Of a stretch of 64,000 nucleotides of DNA, positions 1-11,334 are shown piece after piece; within the stretch, counting starts at the first letter, position 1, and the number at the start of each line of letters is the position of its first letter. Location of the stretch: NCBI GenBank assembly GCA_963576475.1, contig OY754982.1, positions 10,318,546 to 10,382,545 on the forward strand, given 5' to 3'. The notes beneath the pieces are model-generated. The model saw only the letters and a program-made list of their open reading frames with translations. It did not search any database and had not been told where the DNA came from. The translations under genes and the position numbers were made by a program. The stretch comes from Molanna angustata (lineage: Eukaryota > Arthropoda > Insecta > Trichoptera > Molannidae).

Positions 1-150
1 TCATCATGTTGTATATTAATTACTTTGTAATAAAGGAGCAATTTCGATTTAAGATACGATTCACATACACATTGGTACAAGTAGGTAAACAAGCCAAAAA
101 AGAATTAATATTTCTGGCGCAGTTCTAATTTACAAATAAACAAACTTCTT

Positions 151-472
151 AATGGATGGCGTTACAAACAGGTTTCTTCGTTACTTTATAGATGGCAATA
201 GTAATAAGGTCCTATTTTTAGGTGATCTGTTACTCCTTATTCAAATACATAGAAAAGCTGGGATTGAAGATGAACATCTCCAAGACCAAAATGATGAGTA
301 ACGCAGAAGATTAAAATTGCATTGATAAGGGAACTCAATAAGAAGGCCATAATTGGTGAACGTTGCGCAAGCGCAGGTATGACCGGTCGTAAGCCCTGTA
401 GGTGCCTCGAGTTCCTGGTTCTTCTATAATATTCCAAATGCGTCTCCATTGAGATGGTAAAAAGTTTGTCAT
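151..472 (-). repeat. Dispersed repeat family A, copy 1
   Basis: Read on the minus strand, this matches copies at 35268, 49190, 53232, 53795 (minus) and 60945. Shared blocks are a stretch with GAGACGAAGTTGGAAT-like sequence, then GAACCAGGAACTC, CTACAGGGCTTACGACC, a GTTCACCAATTA block and, near the far end, CGCCATCTAT. I see no coding capacity, no terminal inverted repeats and no tRNA-like head, so the class is unknown. It could be a non-autonomous retroelement or part of a larger element. Its membership in the family is well supported by several long shared blocks; its exact ends are not. Confidence 0.75.
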
Positions 473-515
473 AAAATATATGATTCAAGATACTTTTTAC
501 ATCAGCGACTGTATT

Positions 516-603
516 TCGTATCATGAGAAATAGCGAAGAATAGAAAATATAAGAAAATATTCGTATCATGAGCAATCGCGAAGAAAAGAAAATATAAGAT
601 ATT
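516..603. repeat. 45-bp tandem duplication
   Basis: A unit beginning TCGTATCATGAG occurs at 516 and again at 561 (period 45). The two copies differ at a few positions, including AATAGCG versus AATCGCG. It lies directly beside family A copy 1 and looks like a local duplication with no coding meaning. Confidence 0.8.
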
Positions 604-1690
604 AATAATTCCTAATAATGGATTCAATATCATTTAATTTTAGTTGATCGATTAACGATTCTTGATAGAACACCATTGTTTGTATGTATGTAGATATAAT
701 AATAAATAATATAAGATAAAAACTTGGTTTTCGTTCTATTAAGTTTGTTTGATTACTGATGCGTTTCATGCAAGACACATCGTCAGAATAATGATTCAAT
801 TTTGCATTTTTTAAATATAGTACTTACGGGTTTGTACGAAAATGAGTGGAGTTTTTTTCATATTCACAAACTACTTGGTTAATTTATATTTTTTTTTTTC
901 GAAAATGTCGTGTTTTAAAATTTAACACTTGAATTTCTACTACAATATCTTTTTCCATGCGATTTCTCACATATATTTTATAAATACAGTCAATTATATA
1001 AATATTCGCACAAATGAATTACCATATTATGGACCAATATACACTCACTATGTTACCCAAATCATACCATTTTTTTCGACAAAATATTTCGAACGTTGAT
1101 AAAAGTGATTATTCAGATAAGATCTATCCGTCTTCAATACGAAGTTTCATAGCAAATTCAAGAAGCGTCTCGTGATATAAAAATAAAAATATATGTACAT
1201 GTACATTGCCTTTGAGAAGGACAATATATGATGACGCTGTATAAAATTGGTTTGATAACGAAATTCAGGCCTCATACGTGGTCTCATTCTCTAGGGATGA
1301 TCAAAATACAAGGGTGTAGGGTCGCATCTAGTGTTTGCGGTGCCTGGCTTAATTTCAAAGGCGCCTACCTACACTTGAAAATTTTCTAGTATTTTTTTTG
1401 TTATTCTTTAGGAATTTTCCCTTATATTTGGCGCCATACATTCATTTGACATATGGTGGATCCGGCCCTGTTCGAGTGTGACGAAGAGACGAGAACACCT
1501 GTATATTGTGTTTGCCCGTCGGACACGAGAAGTATTGATTCCAGACTTAACACCATTCATACCTGGCAAGTATTCTTGTCGCATTTGTAAAAAGGAAAGG
1601 ATACAAAATAATTATTTATTACTCTAGAATGAAAACTAGCCATCACAACTTCTGTGCGTATTCTCTTTCTATTGACTTTTTAAAAGTTTT
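604..1690. other. No gene recognised
   Basis: Mostly AT-rich sequence with short open frames only. The part from about 1260 to 1600 has a higher GC content and contains two GGCGCC words plus a GGATCCGGCCC segment, which hints at an old repeat, but I could not match it to anything else in the window. Confidence 0.4.
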
Positions 1691-1694
1691 CTTC

Positions 1695-2668
1695 TACTTC
1701 TCCTTGGAGTATGTCCTTTTGTTCACGGAACCTGCTGCTGGGAGGTGGATATATCCTTCTATAGCTATCCTTCCATCGTTTGGATTGTCTTCCAGGGGAC
1801 TTCTACCAGCTGGATACTCGTCTGCTGCTATCCTCACCACTCGTTCTGAACTCTCCCAACGCGATCTCTCCAGAAGAGTCATCGTGCTCTTCCCCAACTC
1901 ACAACATCTTTAACATCACAGATTCTTATTATTTCCGAGCTTACTCGGAGGGTGACTCCTGTGCTGAGCCGTAGGATCTTCATCTTTCTTGTTCTGAGGA
2001 GGAATTTTATTCTGGTGATGTCACCTCTTGTTTCAATGCCATATGTCATGATTGGTCTTACGCAGGTCTTGTAGGTCATCATTTTCAGCATGTCCCTGTT
2101 TCTTTAAGCATTTCTCAAGCATCCAGCCACGATAGTGGTCTTGCTTGCTTTCTTACATACTTTATCACATAGGTCATTGCTGCTGGATATTTCAACACCC
2201 AAGTACGTAAATCGCATCAATTATATAATTTTGATTTCGATTTTACATTATTCTGGATATCTTGAGGTTAACATGATCTTTGTTTTCTCAATTGAAATTT
2301 GCACATCGAGTCTTTGGGAGGACAAGTAGAATCCGCACAGCACAGTGTCTCAAAATCATCTTTGGAATTAATTAGGACAACATCATCTACATAACGTGTG
2401 ATTTCAATATTTTTATCTCCCAAACTCAGACCTAATGGTTTGACATCTATATTTTTGTCGGATGCCGACTGCAGCTGGAATTTCCTTCGAGAGCACATTC
2501 ATTTCCCTTCTTTATGCGCATTCTGTTGCTGTAATTTTTTAATTGCCTTAATAAAAGCTAGCGATATTATGTTCTTTTATTAGAATATCTAGAACATCCT
2601 CCAGGTGCACTCTGTCAAAAGCTTTGGTGAAGTCAACAAAATACACGTAAGGCAGTACATAATTTTCT
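1695..2668 (-). mobile_element. LINE relic, reverse transcriptase and C-terminal part (antisense)
   Basis: The minus strand encodes broken pieces of a non-LTR retrotransposon polymerase in the expected order. Near 2655-2600 is motif A (VYFVDFTKAFDRVHLEDVL), near 2425-2380 motif C (NIEITRYVDDVVLI, the catalytic YxDD), and from 2091 the downstream part including YKTCVRPIMTYGIETR and a leucine/arginine-rich thumb segment. The final part (1897-1695) carries a decayed WRDRVGR/ERVVRIAADE tail. Several frameshifts and stops separate the pieces, and the segment between motifs A and C is shortened. This order and wording resemble insect RTE-like endonuclease-reverse transcriptases. The endonuclease domain is absent, so it is a dead 5'-truncated copy. 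Confidence 0.88.
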
Positions 2669-2699
2669 ATTTTTAAAAGTATTTACATACTACATCGAT

Positions 2700-5090
2700 C
2701 GTTATATTCTTGTTTGATCGGTGGTACATTCGTTCACATGAGACGCGTCGTGTCGGTCCTTATGTTTATCACGAGTCGATTTCTCATTATTTCGATATAA
2801 TTACGGCTCCCATTCGTGTATGTAGATTTGTAGTCAAATTAACGCCTTTAAACGTTCCAGAATGGGAGTTAAATATTAGATTTTTATCTCGGTACGTTCG
2901 ACCGTGTAATTTGCATTATTTTTGAGAAGTAATAAAGAAATTTATATAATTTATATTGCCCGCGAAATCACATACTTCGGATTTACACACCCCGAGTCGC
3001 AGCTATTAAAGCTTATCTTGACAGCGCCGAAAACCGCCTGTAATTTATTATAAATTTTCAAAGTATATTTCAGACCTTTAAATTGTGTGTTTCTCACTGA
3101 AAGCGACCGATTACTACTGTAGTGTCACACTCAGGGGTTTAGCCCGTAGCTAAATGTCTTTACAAAATATAATATACATCTAACCAGAATATTTAGCAAC
3201 ATAATTTGGTTTAGAATGATCCGGTAGGATTCCAACTACAATGAGCATTTACAAGACCCAAACTGCGTTGCCTGCATGAAATTCGATAGCGGTAAATGTA
3301 CGTATATAAAACATACCTATAATTTATCAAAAAATATAATATTTTACGGCAGTTTTATTTGTATCTGATTTTGGTATCATCTACATTTTAAAATCAAAAT
3401 ACTTTTTTTCACTGTTTTTGTAGTGACATTTCTGTGACTTATGACTAGCTTGTAAAGAATACCGAAATACCTAAACACCTCGTCCAGTAAATCTTTGCTT
3501 ATGGGCGTCTTCAATCTTATCATTTCTCCAGTGTATGTATATAACACTCTACGCTTGCAAATCTCTCTGAAACGAAAACGTCATTTTTTGTGATTTTTTT
3601 TTTGCTTATTTATCACCCCCATCTTTTAAGTGATGTCCCCCATTTCGTCAGTATTCCCAGGAGCGCATAAGGGTCAAACAGTAAAAATGCTCCTTAATTC
3701 AAAAACCTTGTTATCCAGTACGTGGTGTCGTTTTGTAGTGTCTTGTATGGCCCATCGTTTACAACCGTTTTACGTGTTCTTCTCTTTAACTTTATTACAC
3801 TAGATTTTATTTACAGCCCTCTGAATATTTATGGTTCCCCATTACGTTCACACATTGAATGTTCATCCAACAAATGTTTTGTTTCCTCATTAAATCGATT
3901 AGAAGAACTTTCCCGTGGTAATTTTCCTTTTAACAGTTTCTATACGACCTCGAGTGCGCTGTAAGTGCGTAATAATTCATTTTCTATTGAGCACTTCAGT
4001 AGCCAATATGTAGACTGTAGACACTTTATTTTTTTCGTATTCTCAAACATTTAATGATAAATTATACCTCGTGTTTGTGTGTTTAGACAATCTATATCAT
4101 AAATATTTAAAATCCAACTATCGATTTCCGGCGTTTAACGAGTCATGTTAAAATTTGATTAGCACATCGGAGTATTTTTAACCACGTTGGATTTTAAAAG
4201 GTTCTTAAAAGTAAATCACCGCGTTTATTGAAAATACAGAATGCGTCAATGTGTTTAAAAATTCTTCCTTTAATCTTTATTGAGTTGCGCCATCGTTGTG
4301 GTTCACTTTAAACCTCGCAATCAAAACATCGATCGAGCTTCCAATAATTGATTTTGTTTCGAGACCACACCGTATAAACATTCTTTGATTTTCTTTTCGT
4401 CCCATGATATCTGCGACTTGTGGCCGCTGGAATTTAATCAATAAAACCAAAAACAAGGTGAACCCGCCCGAAGGTAAAATTGACATTGGCCAGTCGATTT
4501 TTGATATGTTTATGTCAATGATCAAACTCGTTAATGAACCCAAACCCACGGGAGTGGCGGTCATTTTTGTAATCCAGAAAAAAATGGGTTTTATATCGAA
4601 ATGTATTTTTTTTTCGCCTCGGCTACTGGGTGGTTCACCTCTCGCCATCTCCGTAATCATTTATTTTATTTTAATGGTGCCTTTCGGAACCTTAATGACT
4701 ATAACACCCTTATTTAGGAAATATTTGGCCGATACATTATAAAAAGGGAAATCTAATGTTTTCCATCCCTCTTTGTAATTATATCTTCGTGTGTTTTCTT
4801 GCTCTTTCTTTCTTTTGTTTTACCTGCGGACTTCTTTCGAGCATTTTTACCTTCTCTCGGAGCGAAACATTAACGACCATTTGCGGTTTTAATGGAAACA
4901 CTTCTTCTAGTAGTAGATACATTCGTTTATTTTTAATGTAACTTTGTAATTAAAATACATTACATACTTGCTTTGTAAGGTTGCTTAGTAAATTAATGAC
5001 TTTTGGGTGTATGAGTTTTAAGTTTGTTAGTTTTGTTGGCGTAGTTTTAAAAGTTCGTCGTAATTTACCCAAGAATGAGATGAAAACACT
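2700..5090. other. No gene recognised; one short inverted repeat
   Basis: There are open frames at 2710-2925 (+) and at 4277-4660 (-)/4404-4742 (+), the latter two overlapping on opposite strands. None shows a motif I know. A 13-bp inverted repeat (TTTAAAATCCAAC and its complement) brackets 4106-4198. Nothing else is supported. Confidence 0.35.
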
Positions 5091-5099
5091 TATAAATGC

Positions 5100-5545
5100 A
5101 TTTTTTGTGTTTCAATTTGATAACTGCAACGGCATTATGCTGGATAGATGGTGATTACTGCAGTGGCAAGGCTCGTTTTTGGTGTGGAAAACTATATCAC
5201 ATAACTCCACTGCTAAACGAATTACACTTGTTAAAGCATCCAGAGCGAGTTGATTACAACATTTATTTGAAGGTGTATAATGCCTTGAACAACCTAGCAC
5301 CACAATACATTCAAGGCTGTTTCAGAGAAAATAGTTCAGTGGGAGGCATCTCACACTCAAGTCGTCATGATCACAGAGTAACAACTCCCTAAAGGAGTTA
5401 ACAATGTCGCTTATATGAGCGATGGTTTGGTGTGAGCCGTCCTTTTAAGTGGAATGCACTGCCTCCATATGTCCTTAGTGCTCAAAGCAAGGACACTTTC
5501 ACTAAAGGACTGAAAACAGTTTTGTTTCTTAGAGCAGCACAATAA
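5100..5545 (+). mobile_element. CR1/L2-like LINE C-terminal relic
   Basis: The frame at 5096-5392 contains HITPLLNELHLLKHPERVDY followed by NIYLKVYNALNNLAPQYI. This is the signature of the region after the reverse transcriptase in CR1/L2-type LINEs (typically ITPxLxxLHWLPVxxRIxYKxxLLxYKxLxxLAPxYL). After a frame change, 5423-5543 gives PFKWNALPPYVLSAQSKDTF and then FTKGLKTVLFL, the conserved end of ORF2 (WNxLPxxxRxxxSxxxFKxxLKxxLF). The RT and endonuclease domains are missing. It is a 5'-truncated, frame-shifted relic. Confidence 0.85.
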
Positions 5546-5549
5546 TGAA

Positions 5550-8080
5550 GCGCCTTAGAAATGATCTCGAATCATTAAATGGGGTTACAAAAATTCTCAA
5601 ACTCAAGTAAATTCGGTAGGTATATGGTCCGTTTTAAAATAACAGCGAGACAATGAAGAACAAATACAGCTCCAATAAACAGACTGTTCGTAGGAAAGGA
5701 CGTACGTAGAATGAATAATATCGTTTAAGAAATATTTTTAAAAATTAAAGTTTCGTCTAACGCTGAAATCTAAACCCTCATGATTACACATATCATGGAT
5801 ATAATATAATCATAATGGTATATATAATCATGTATATAATGTAATTACAATCATATGGAGTTCTATTCCTGACATACTTGTCCGCCAGAATTTGCGGTAC
5901 CTATAATGTTTTATCTTGAATATCCGGGGATGAAGAAAACATGAGAGGTCGGTGAGTTTGGTTTGAAATAGATTAAAAAGCCTATTCACTAGGTAGGTCC
6001 TGCTAGACGGAATAAAGATCAACTGAGATGTCTAGTAGGTACAAGTAATGAGGTATAAGTACAAGGATGCGTCACAAACAGCCGCCCACCCGAGTGACCG
6101 TCTCTCTCCTTGCAACCTCTGCTGCCCTGGTACATACAAGTCGAGTAGCCAGCTTTTATCTCGACAATTCTCATCGTTTTATCTAAGCGTAGCAGCAGTT
6201 GACCTCTTGGATGCATTCCAAATTGGGAGTAACATGAAATAAACACACACAGCACACGTGTACCTACAAAATGGTACATTATCGCGTACGGAGATAAATT
6301 TAATATCACAGCCTAAAAAGACATTGCATTTCACACAGTAATAAGTAAATGAAATTCATATGCGAAAAATAATCTAAACTACGAGCAACTTAGGAGATGA
6401 TGTTGCATTTTCTTAATTTTCAAGTATTTCAGAAAAACCTAATAACTATTAACTCAAATATTGACATTGTAATTATTGGAAAATTTTTAATACACTATCG
6501 TCAAAATAATGATTGTTGTAATCACTGACCATCAGCGTGCTGTTAGGACATATCCTCGAATCTCGCTAAATAATTTTTGATTTTAATACACATCGCCCGC
6601 GTGTAATAGTAAAAGTGTATATTGTGCTAAAAAAACTTCAATCACTTTGCAGAGAATAAGCAATTGGAGGTGCATCAAGGTTGGTGCATGTTTTCGTCAT
6701 CCAATTTTTTCTTTTGCCCTCGACAGTGGTTGCAATATATATTTCAAAATCTTTTTGAATCAAATATATTATATAGTACCTACACTATTTTTACTATAAT
6801 TCAATAACGCTAATTATTTTCTTATGTTATTCATTAATGGTATCTTTTCTGCGTCCTTCAATTCCTTTTATCTCATAGATATAATCAGAATGTTTAGGTA
6901 TTGGTTTATTTTGAATACTTTTATTTACTACTTAAATTTAATCGAATCGTAAAATTTCTAGAAATGTTTTATATTCGCTAGGATGAATAACCTGGATTAT
7001 GACATTAAATGAACACCTCCTTAAAATGCTTCTCCCATGAGTATCGTTCGTTTGAATTTATTTTTATTTTCCAATACTGTATTCCTCGTTCAGTTGACAC
7101 AGCCGAATTGATCTGTGTAAAGTCCCTCTTCGCTTCCAGCTTCTACTCCACAAGCCGAGGGCTCGTTCGGCATTTAGGTCATTTGACGATGGCGATTTAT
7201 ACGAATACCCTTTTTGTGACATTCTCTCGGAATTATAAATGAAGAATAAAATCCCTTTCGAATCACGTCTCCAGATAAAAGTTATACGCCTCGCTGAAAC
7301 GTTTCCGAAATAAAATTCAACCCGAAATTCTCCCACTTCTTGCCCTCCTACTTGGTCATCTTGCATTACAATATTCCGATCAATTGAAATAATTTGAAGA
7401 TTTGGAGTGTGTCCAGAATACATGACTTGTTATTTCTTAGTACCAAAATTTGCGGTGTTTCTAATTAAAATTTGGTTCATTGTTCTTTGTACTTAACATG
7501 TTTACAGTTTTATTTTATGCTAATGTATAGTTTACTTTTTTGATGTTATGTGTATCGTTATCAAAATAGGTTTGCATTAAATTTCAATGCAAATACTTCT
7601 CGTTTCTTTTTCCATGTTTTATTTTTCTAAAAAATCATTATTCTTTTGGGGACACTGCGCAGTTATATTTACAATGTAAATATTTGTTTGAACAAAACAC
7701 CAAGATAGAACACTTTTGTTTTCCATTCTGTTGGCGTAACTGATTTCGTGTTGATGGCGAGATCCTACGGTCAAGTTGAAGCAGAATTTCTCGAAGGGTG
7801 CATACTAATTATTGTATCTTTCCTACCTTCTTGGATTTATTTATTCTGGATCTCTTGACCCACATTATTTCCTGGTAACATTCTCCAGATTCAACTGCCG
7901 TCATCCAACTCCCCGTCTAATTTTAGTAACAAGTGATGCTCAAATTATAATAATATGTAAATTAAGTGGGAAAATATCTATATCAGCGAATTTTGGTCAA
8001 TATCCTCCACACGGTTTAAATATTCGACCCTTGGACAATATAAGCACTCACAATGGTGATAATGCACGTTTACAATAAAC
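5550..8080. other. No gene recognised
   Basis: Mostly AT-rich unique sequence. At 5772-5810 the words AAACCCTCATGATTACACAT and a following ATATCATG resemble the inner arm of the MITE found at 18344 and 59478, so this may be a decayed half copy. The open frames at 6019-6309 (-) and 7064-7423 (-) have no recognisable motif. Confidence 0.35.
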
Positions 8081-8084
8081 GCAG

Positions 8085-8190
8085 CTCGGTTATGGAATCA
8101 ACTGCCTGATGGTAACAGAAATGCTCCTAGCTAGCTATAAGGTTTTAAAAAGCGTCTGAAAGTTACACTTTTTACCAACTTCTTATATGC
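8085..8190 (+). mobile_element. CR1/L2-like LINE tail fragment
   Basis: The frame starting at 8094 reads ARLWNQLPDGNRNAPS, then two stops, then GFKKRLKVTLFT. That is the usual last segment of CR1/L2-type ORF2 (ARLWNxLPxxxRxAxSxxxFKxxLKxxLF) with two nonsense changes. The part upstream to about 7740 may belong to the same element but is too decayed to call. Confidence 0.75.
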
Positions 8191-8199
8191 ATGCCTACG

Positions 8200-11150
8200 T
8201 CATACATTTTATTTTCGTCTCCCTTCAAATCACCATTTTATATATTTATTTATGTATGTGCTGTATTTTTTAATTCCAGTTTACAAAATCAGCCTTTTTA
8301 TATAGAAATCGCCTACGGGCAATGAGTGCCACACAATGTGTTCATAAAATGCATGATTTAAATTGTTTAAATTCTTTAAAAAAATCCATTTTTTTACTAA
8401 ACAAAAACAAAAAGATCCTTTAAAAGCTTTTGAAGTTGTCATATCCAACCAGTTGTTTTTTTATTTTTGTGAAAGGAGCTTGGTATAAAACCATTTATTT
8501 ATCTATCGTCGAAATATCACATCTTCTGTTCATTTCCTCATTTTTTTTAGTTCGATTGAATGTTGATTTTATCTGCGTATTTCTAGTGCACATCCCAAAT
8601 AAAAGTCATATGGATATTTGTAATACATGTTTGTTAGAAATTTCGATGATCTTGTATTTCTGTTTTAACCTGGCATACCTCAAGTACCTGTATAATATTT
8701 GCATGGGTAAAAGTAGGTAGTGCAGAATATACATAATACACGTGATTTATTACGGCGGCATTTAGAGGAAGCATTTACAATAGTGTATAGTTTTGATTGA
8801 ATAATGCAATGAGCACGTAGCCATCGGCATTTATTATTACTAGTATTTGTTGTTACCTGCCTTACGATTCCTCAAGATCGCCGACAATGCCGATATTGTG
8901 TGTAGTCGCATAGAGGGCACCTGTGCTCGCTTCCTGTGCTCCTAGTACAGCGTGATAAGAATATTTAAAAATAAATGACGATTGTGATTGTCCCGGGGGA
9001 ATTTAATTTGTATTATTTAATTTGTATTATTTTAGGCCCCCTTGTTCGTAAACATTATGTCAAACATCTAAATTTTAATGAAATATGATATGATACGGCA
9101 GGTTATTTTGCATTTTTTTAGTAAAATGAGAATTTTTAAATAAAAAAGTACCAGAATACTCAAAGATATGTTGTTATCTTAAAAGTCATTTACCAGAACT
9201 AATAATACTTGAGTCATTTTCTTGACTGTTAAAAATATATTATGTGGCACTACTCAGACTTACGTACGCCTAAATATTTTTTTATAATTTATCATGTACC
9301 TTTTTGTTTTTTCGTTCTAACAAAGCTGGATTTATGTTGTTTTTTTTTCGATCGAATGCATAACTTAATGGAAATTGATATATTTTTCTTAAGCGATCGA
9401 ACAACAGGGTATCAAATTAGCTTTATTAGGAGAATGGAGCGGACACCGCCCCCGGGCGTCCGCCTATACTTTAATTAATCCGCCCATTTGGAGTTCCTTT
9501 GAATTTGATTGTCCGGAATGAAGTAACACTAAAATGCTTGATACTCGGATACTTATTCCGTTTGAGCATCATCGACACCTCCATTAAAATGGTTTCATTA
9601 TTAGCACAAAACGAGTTGTTTCTTTTTTGGATCGTTTACTTTTGGACCTGTTCGATGGTGATTGTATCTATCCACACGTTTTGTCAAACCTCACGAAGGG
9701 CTTGATTTGAGTATGTCTTTGACTATCGCCTTCTTACTTTTGAGGTTTTCTGATATTTTGCTGATACTAAAATGGAATAATTTAAACATTCTTATTCTAA
9801 TTTACTCGGCATTTTTGATATTTTCTTCTTTTTTCTGCTCCTGTACCCCGGTTCATCCGGGGTTGGGCCTCATTGCTCTAATGCGCCAGGATCTTCTTTC
9901 CTAAGTTGTCACAACGGGAACACCCTGTGCCAAAATGGGGTCTGCCTCTACCGCCAGTCTAGCTGGGATGTTAAGCGACTCATCATTATCGATGTTATTT
10001 TTATATGTACCTAAGGATATAAGGATTTAAACTTTATAATTTTTCAAAAGTGTTATTCAAAGTTGCTGTCAGCTTTCTTGGTCAATTGATATTCTATTCT
10101 ATTTTAGTACGTATATTGAGATTTTTAATGCTGGCGTACCTTCTCAGATGCTTAACACCATAAATCTTCAAAGCGTGTCAAAGGTTCTGAGACGCCATCC
10201 TTAACTATATATAGAAAATGAGTAGGACGCGATCGGTTTGACGATGTTACTGTTTACATTGCAAGCGTCCAATTCAGGTTTTCTGACGCTGTGAAACTCC
10301 CTTGGTTCGTATCCAAAAGCCAAAATGGATTTTCAATGTTAAATCATCGGTGACCGTTGGTCGAGCGTTGTTTGTTAATCGTGTTACAAAACTGCGTAAA
10401 ACACAAGGACCGCAACAATGTTTGGTCTTTGAAAAATGAGCTTTCTCGTGTCGTCTCGTCCCCCCACAAGTGCCTTTCTTTATTTATCCCAAATTTATAT
10501 GTAACCGTGCGTTCCGTTAAAGGAGTAATTTATTGCCACCATAATAAGAATGAATTGGTCAGATCCCACGTTACTAACTTAATGTTGGAAATCCTGCAAC
10601 AGGGAAGGGGTATAAATTAAAGGTAACAATAAGGAAATGGACACACATCAGGACTATTGGAACAGGTAAGTCCCGGTCCAATTATTATAAGGGTCTTCGC
10701 TATTTAGTACTAAACCGTAAAGTTTCACAATAGACCGATCCTTATCGAGTATAATATGTCAACTGTTACGATTAGAGCTAGTCCGTACAGACATTTTTTT
10801 TAACAGAATAATTAGAATGACAATGTCAGTCATATGTATTATCGTCGTCTGTAAATTGTTATTGGGGGGGGGGATTTCTGATATGGTAATCAACAAATTA
10901 AAATTTTTGTTGTAACATAATTTAATATTAGGAATTCCTGTTTTAAGATAACCAATATTTGTATGTATACATATTATGTATGTATACAAATATTGGACAT
11001 TTTTTTGATGCGCTTACATTATAAGTTTATATTAAAATTTATTTTTATGAATAAACATTTATTATATCCTTTGAACGTTTCAAAACCATTAAAGACTTCC
11101 TATAAGTGCTAGAATTTTTTGTTTGTAAAACTTCTCATATTTAAAAAACT
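8200..11150. other. No gene recognised
   Basis: AT-rich sequence with short frames. A GC-richer stretch at 9830-9970 contains a small hairpin (CCCCGG, 5-nt loop, CCGGGG at 9847-9863) and looks like an old repeat, unmatched here. At 10865-10873 there is a run of G. At 10952-10996 a 13-bp stem (CCAATATTTGTAT with its complement) forms a hairpin. No splice-ready coding block is visible. Confidence 0.35.
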
Positions 11151-11157
11151 TATAAGA

Positions 11158-11330
11158 TGGATCGATGGCAGAGCGTTTAGCGCGCTGGGCTCATAATCCA
11201 GTGGTTGCGAGTTCGAATCCTGCCTCGACCGATTTCGTTCACCTATAGCACAAGCATTTATGCTTATTTTAGGGAACGTAGGAAGATGTATATGTACTTG
11301 TTTAACAAGGACATATTCATTTTTTATTTA
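11158..11330 (+). mobile_element. tRNA-derived SINE, family S, copy 1 (full head and body)
   Basis: The head is tRNA-like. It has an A-box region (GGCAGAGCGTTTAGCGCGCT), an anticodon-arm-like CTGGGCTCATAATCCAG and a B box GAGTTCGAATCC, ending CTCGACC. The acceptor stem is imperfect because of an extra base near 11160, and the T-arm stem has a mismatch. It then runs without a break into a body found in other copies, with words such as GGGAACGTAGGAAGATG and GTTTAACAAGGACATA, and ends in T/A-rich sequence. This is a Pol III-type SINE, not a working tRNA gene. Other copies are at 34375 (-), 37870, 54975 (body only) and 59770 (-, head only). Confidence 0.85.
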
Positions 11331-11334
11331 AAAA

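Noticed and set aside
4106..4198. A tiny MITE with 13-bp ends
   Set aside because: The ends are AT-rich, no target duplication or second copy is seen, and such pairs are expected by chance.
4277..4742. Overlapping 127- and 112-codon frames on opposite strands
   Set aside because: No recognisable motif on either strand and no codon signal that favours one of them.
7064..7423. 119-codon minus-strand frame
   Set aside because: No domain or motif recognised; composition matches the surrounding non-coding DNA.
10865..10873. G-run as a quadruplex or regulatory site
   Set aside because: A single run of nine G without further G tracts; probably a homopolymer or sequencing feature.
11158..11232. 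A functional tRNA with CAT anticodon
   Set aside because: The acceptor stem has an extra base, the T stem has a mismatch, and the head continues into a body shared by other SINE copies with different anticodon loops.
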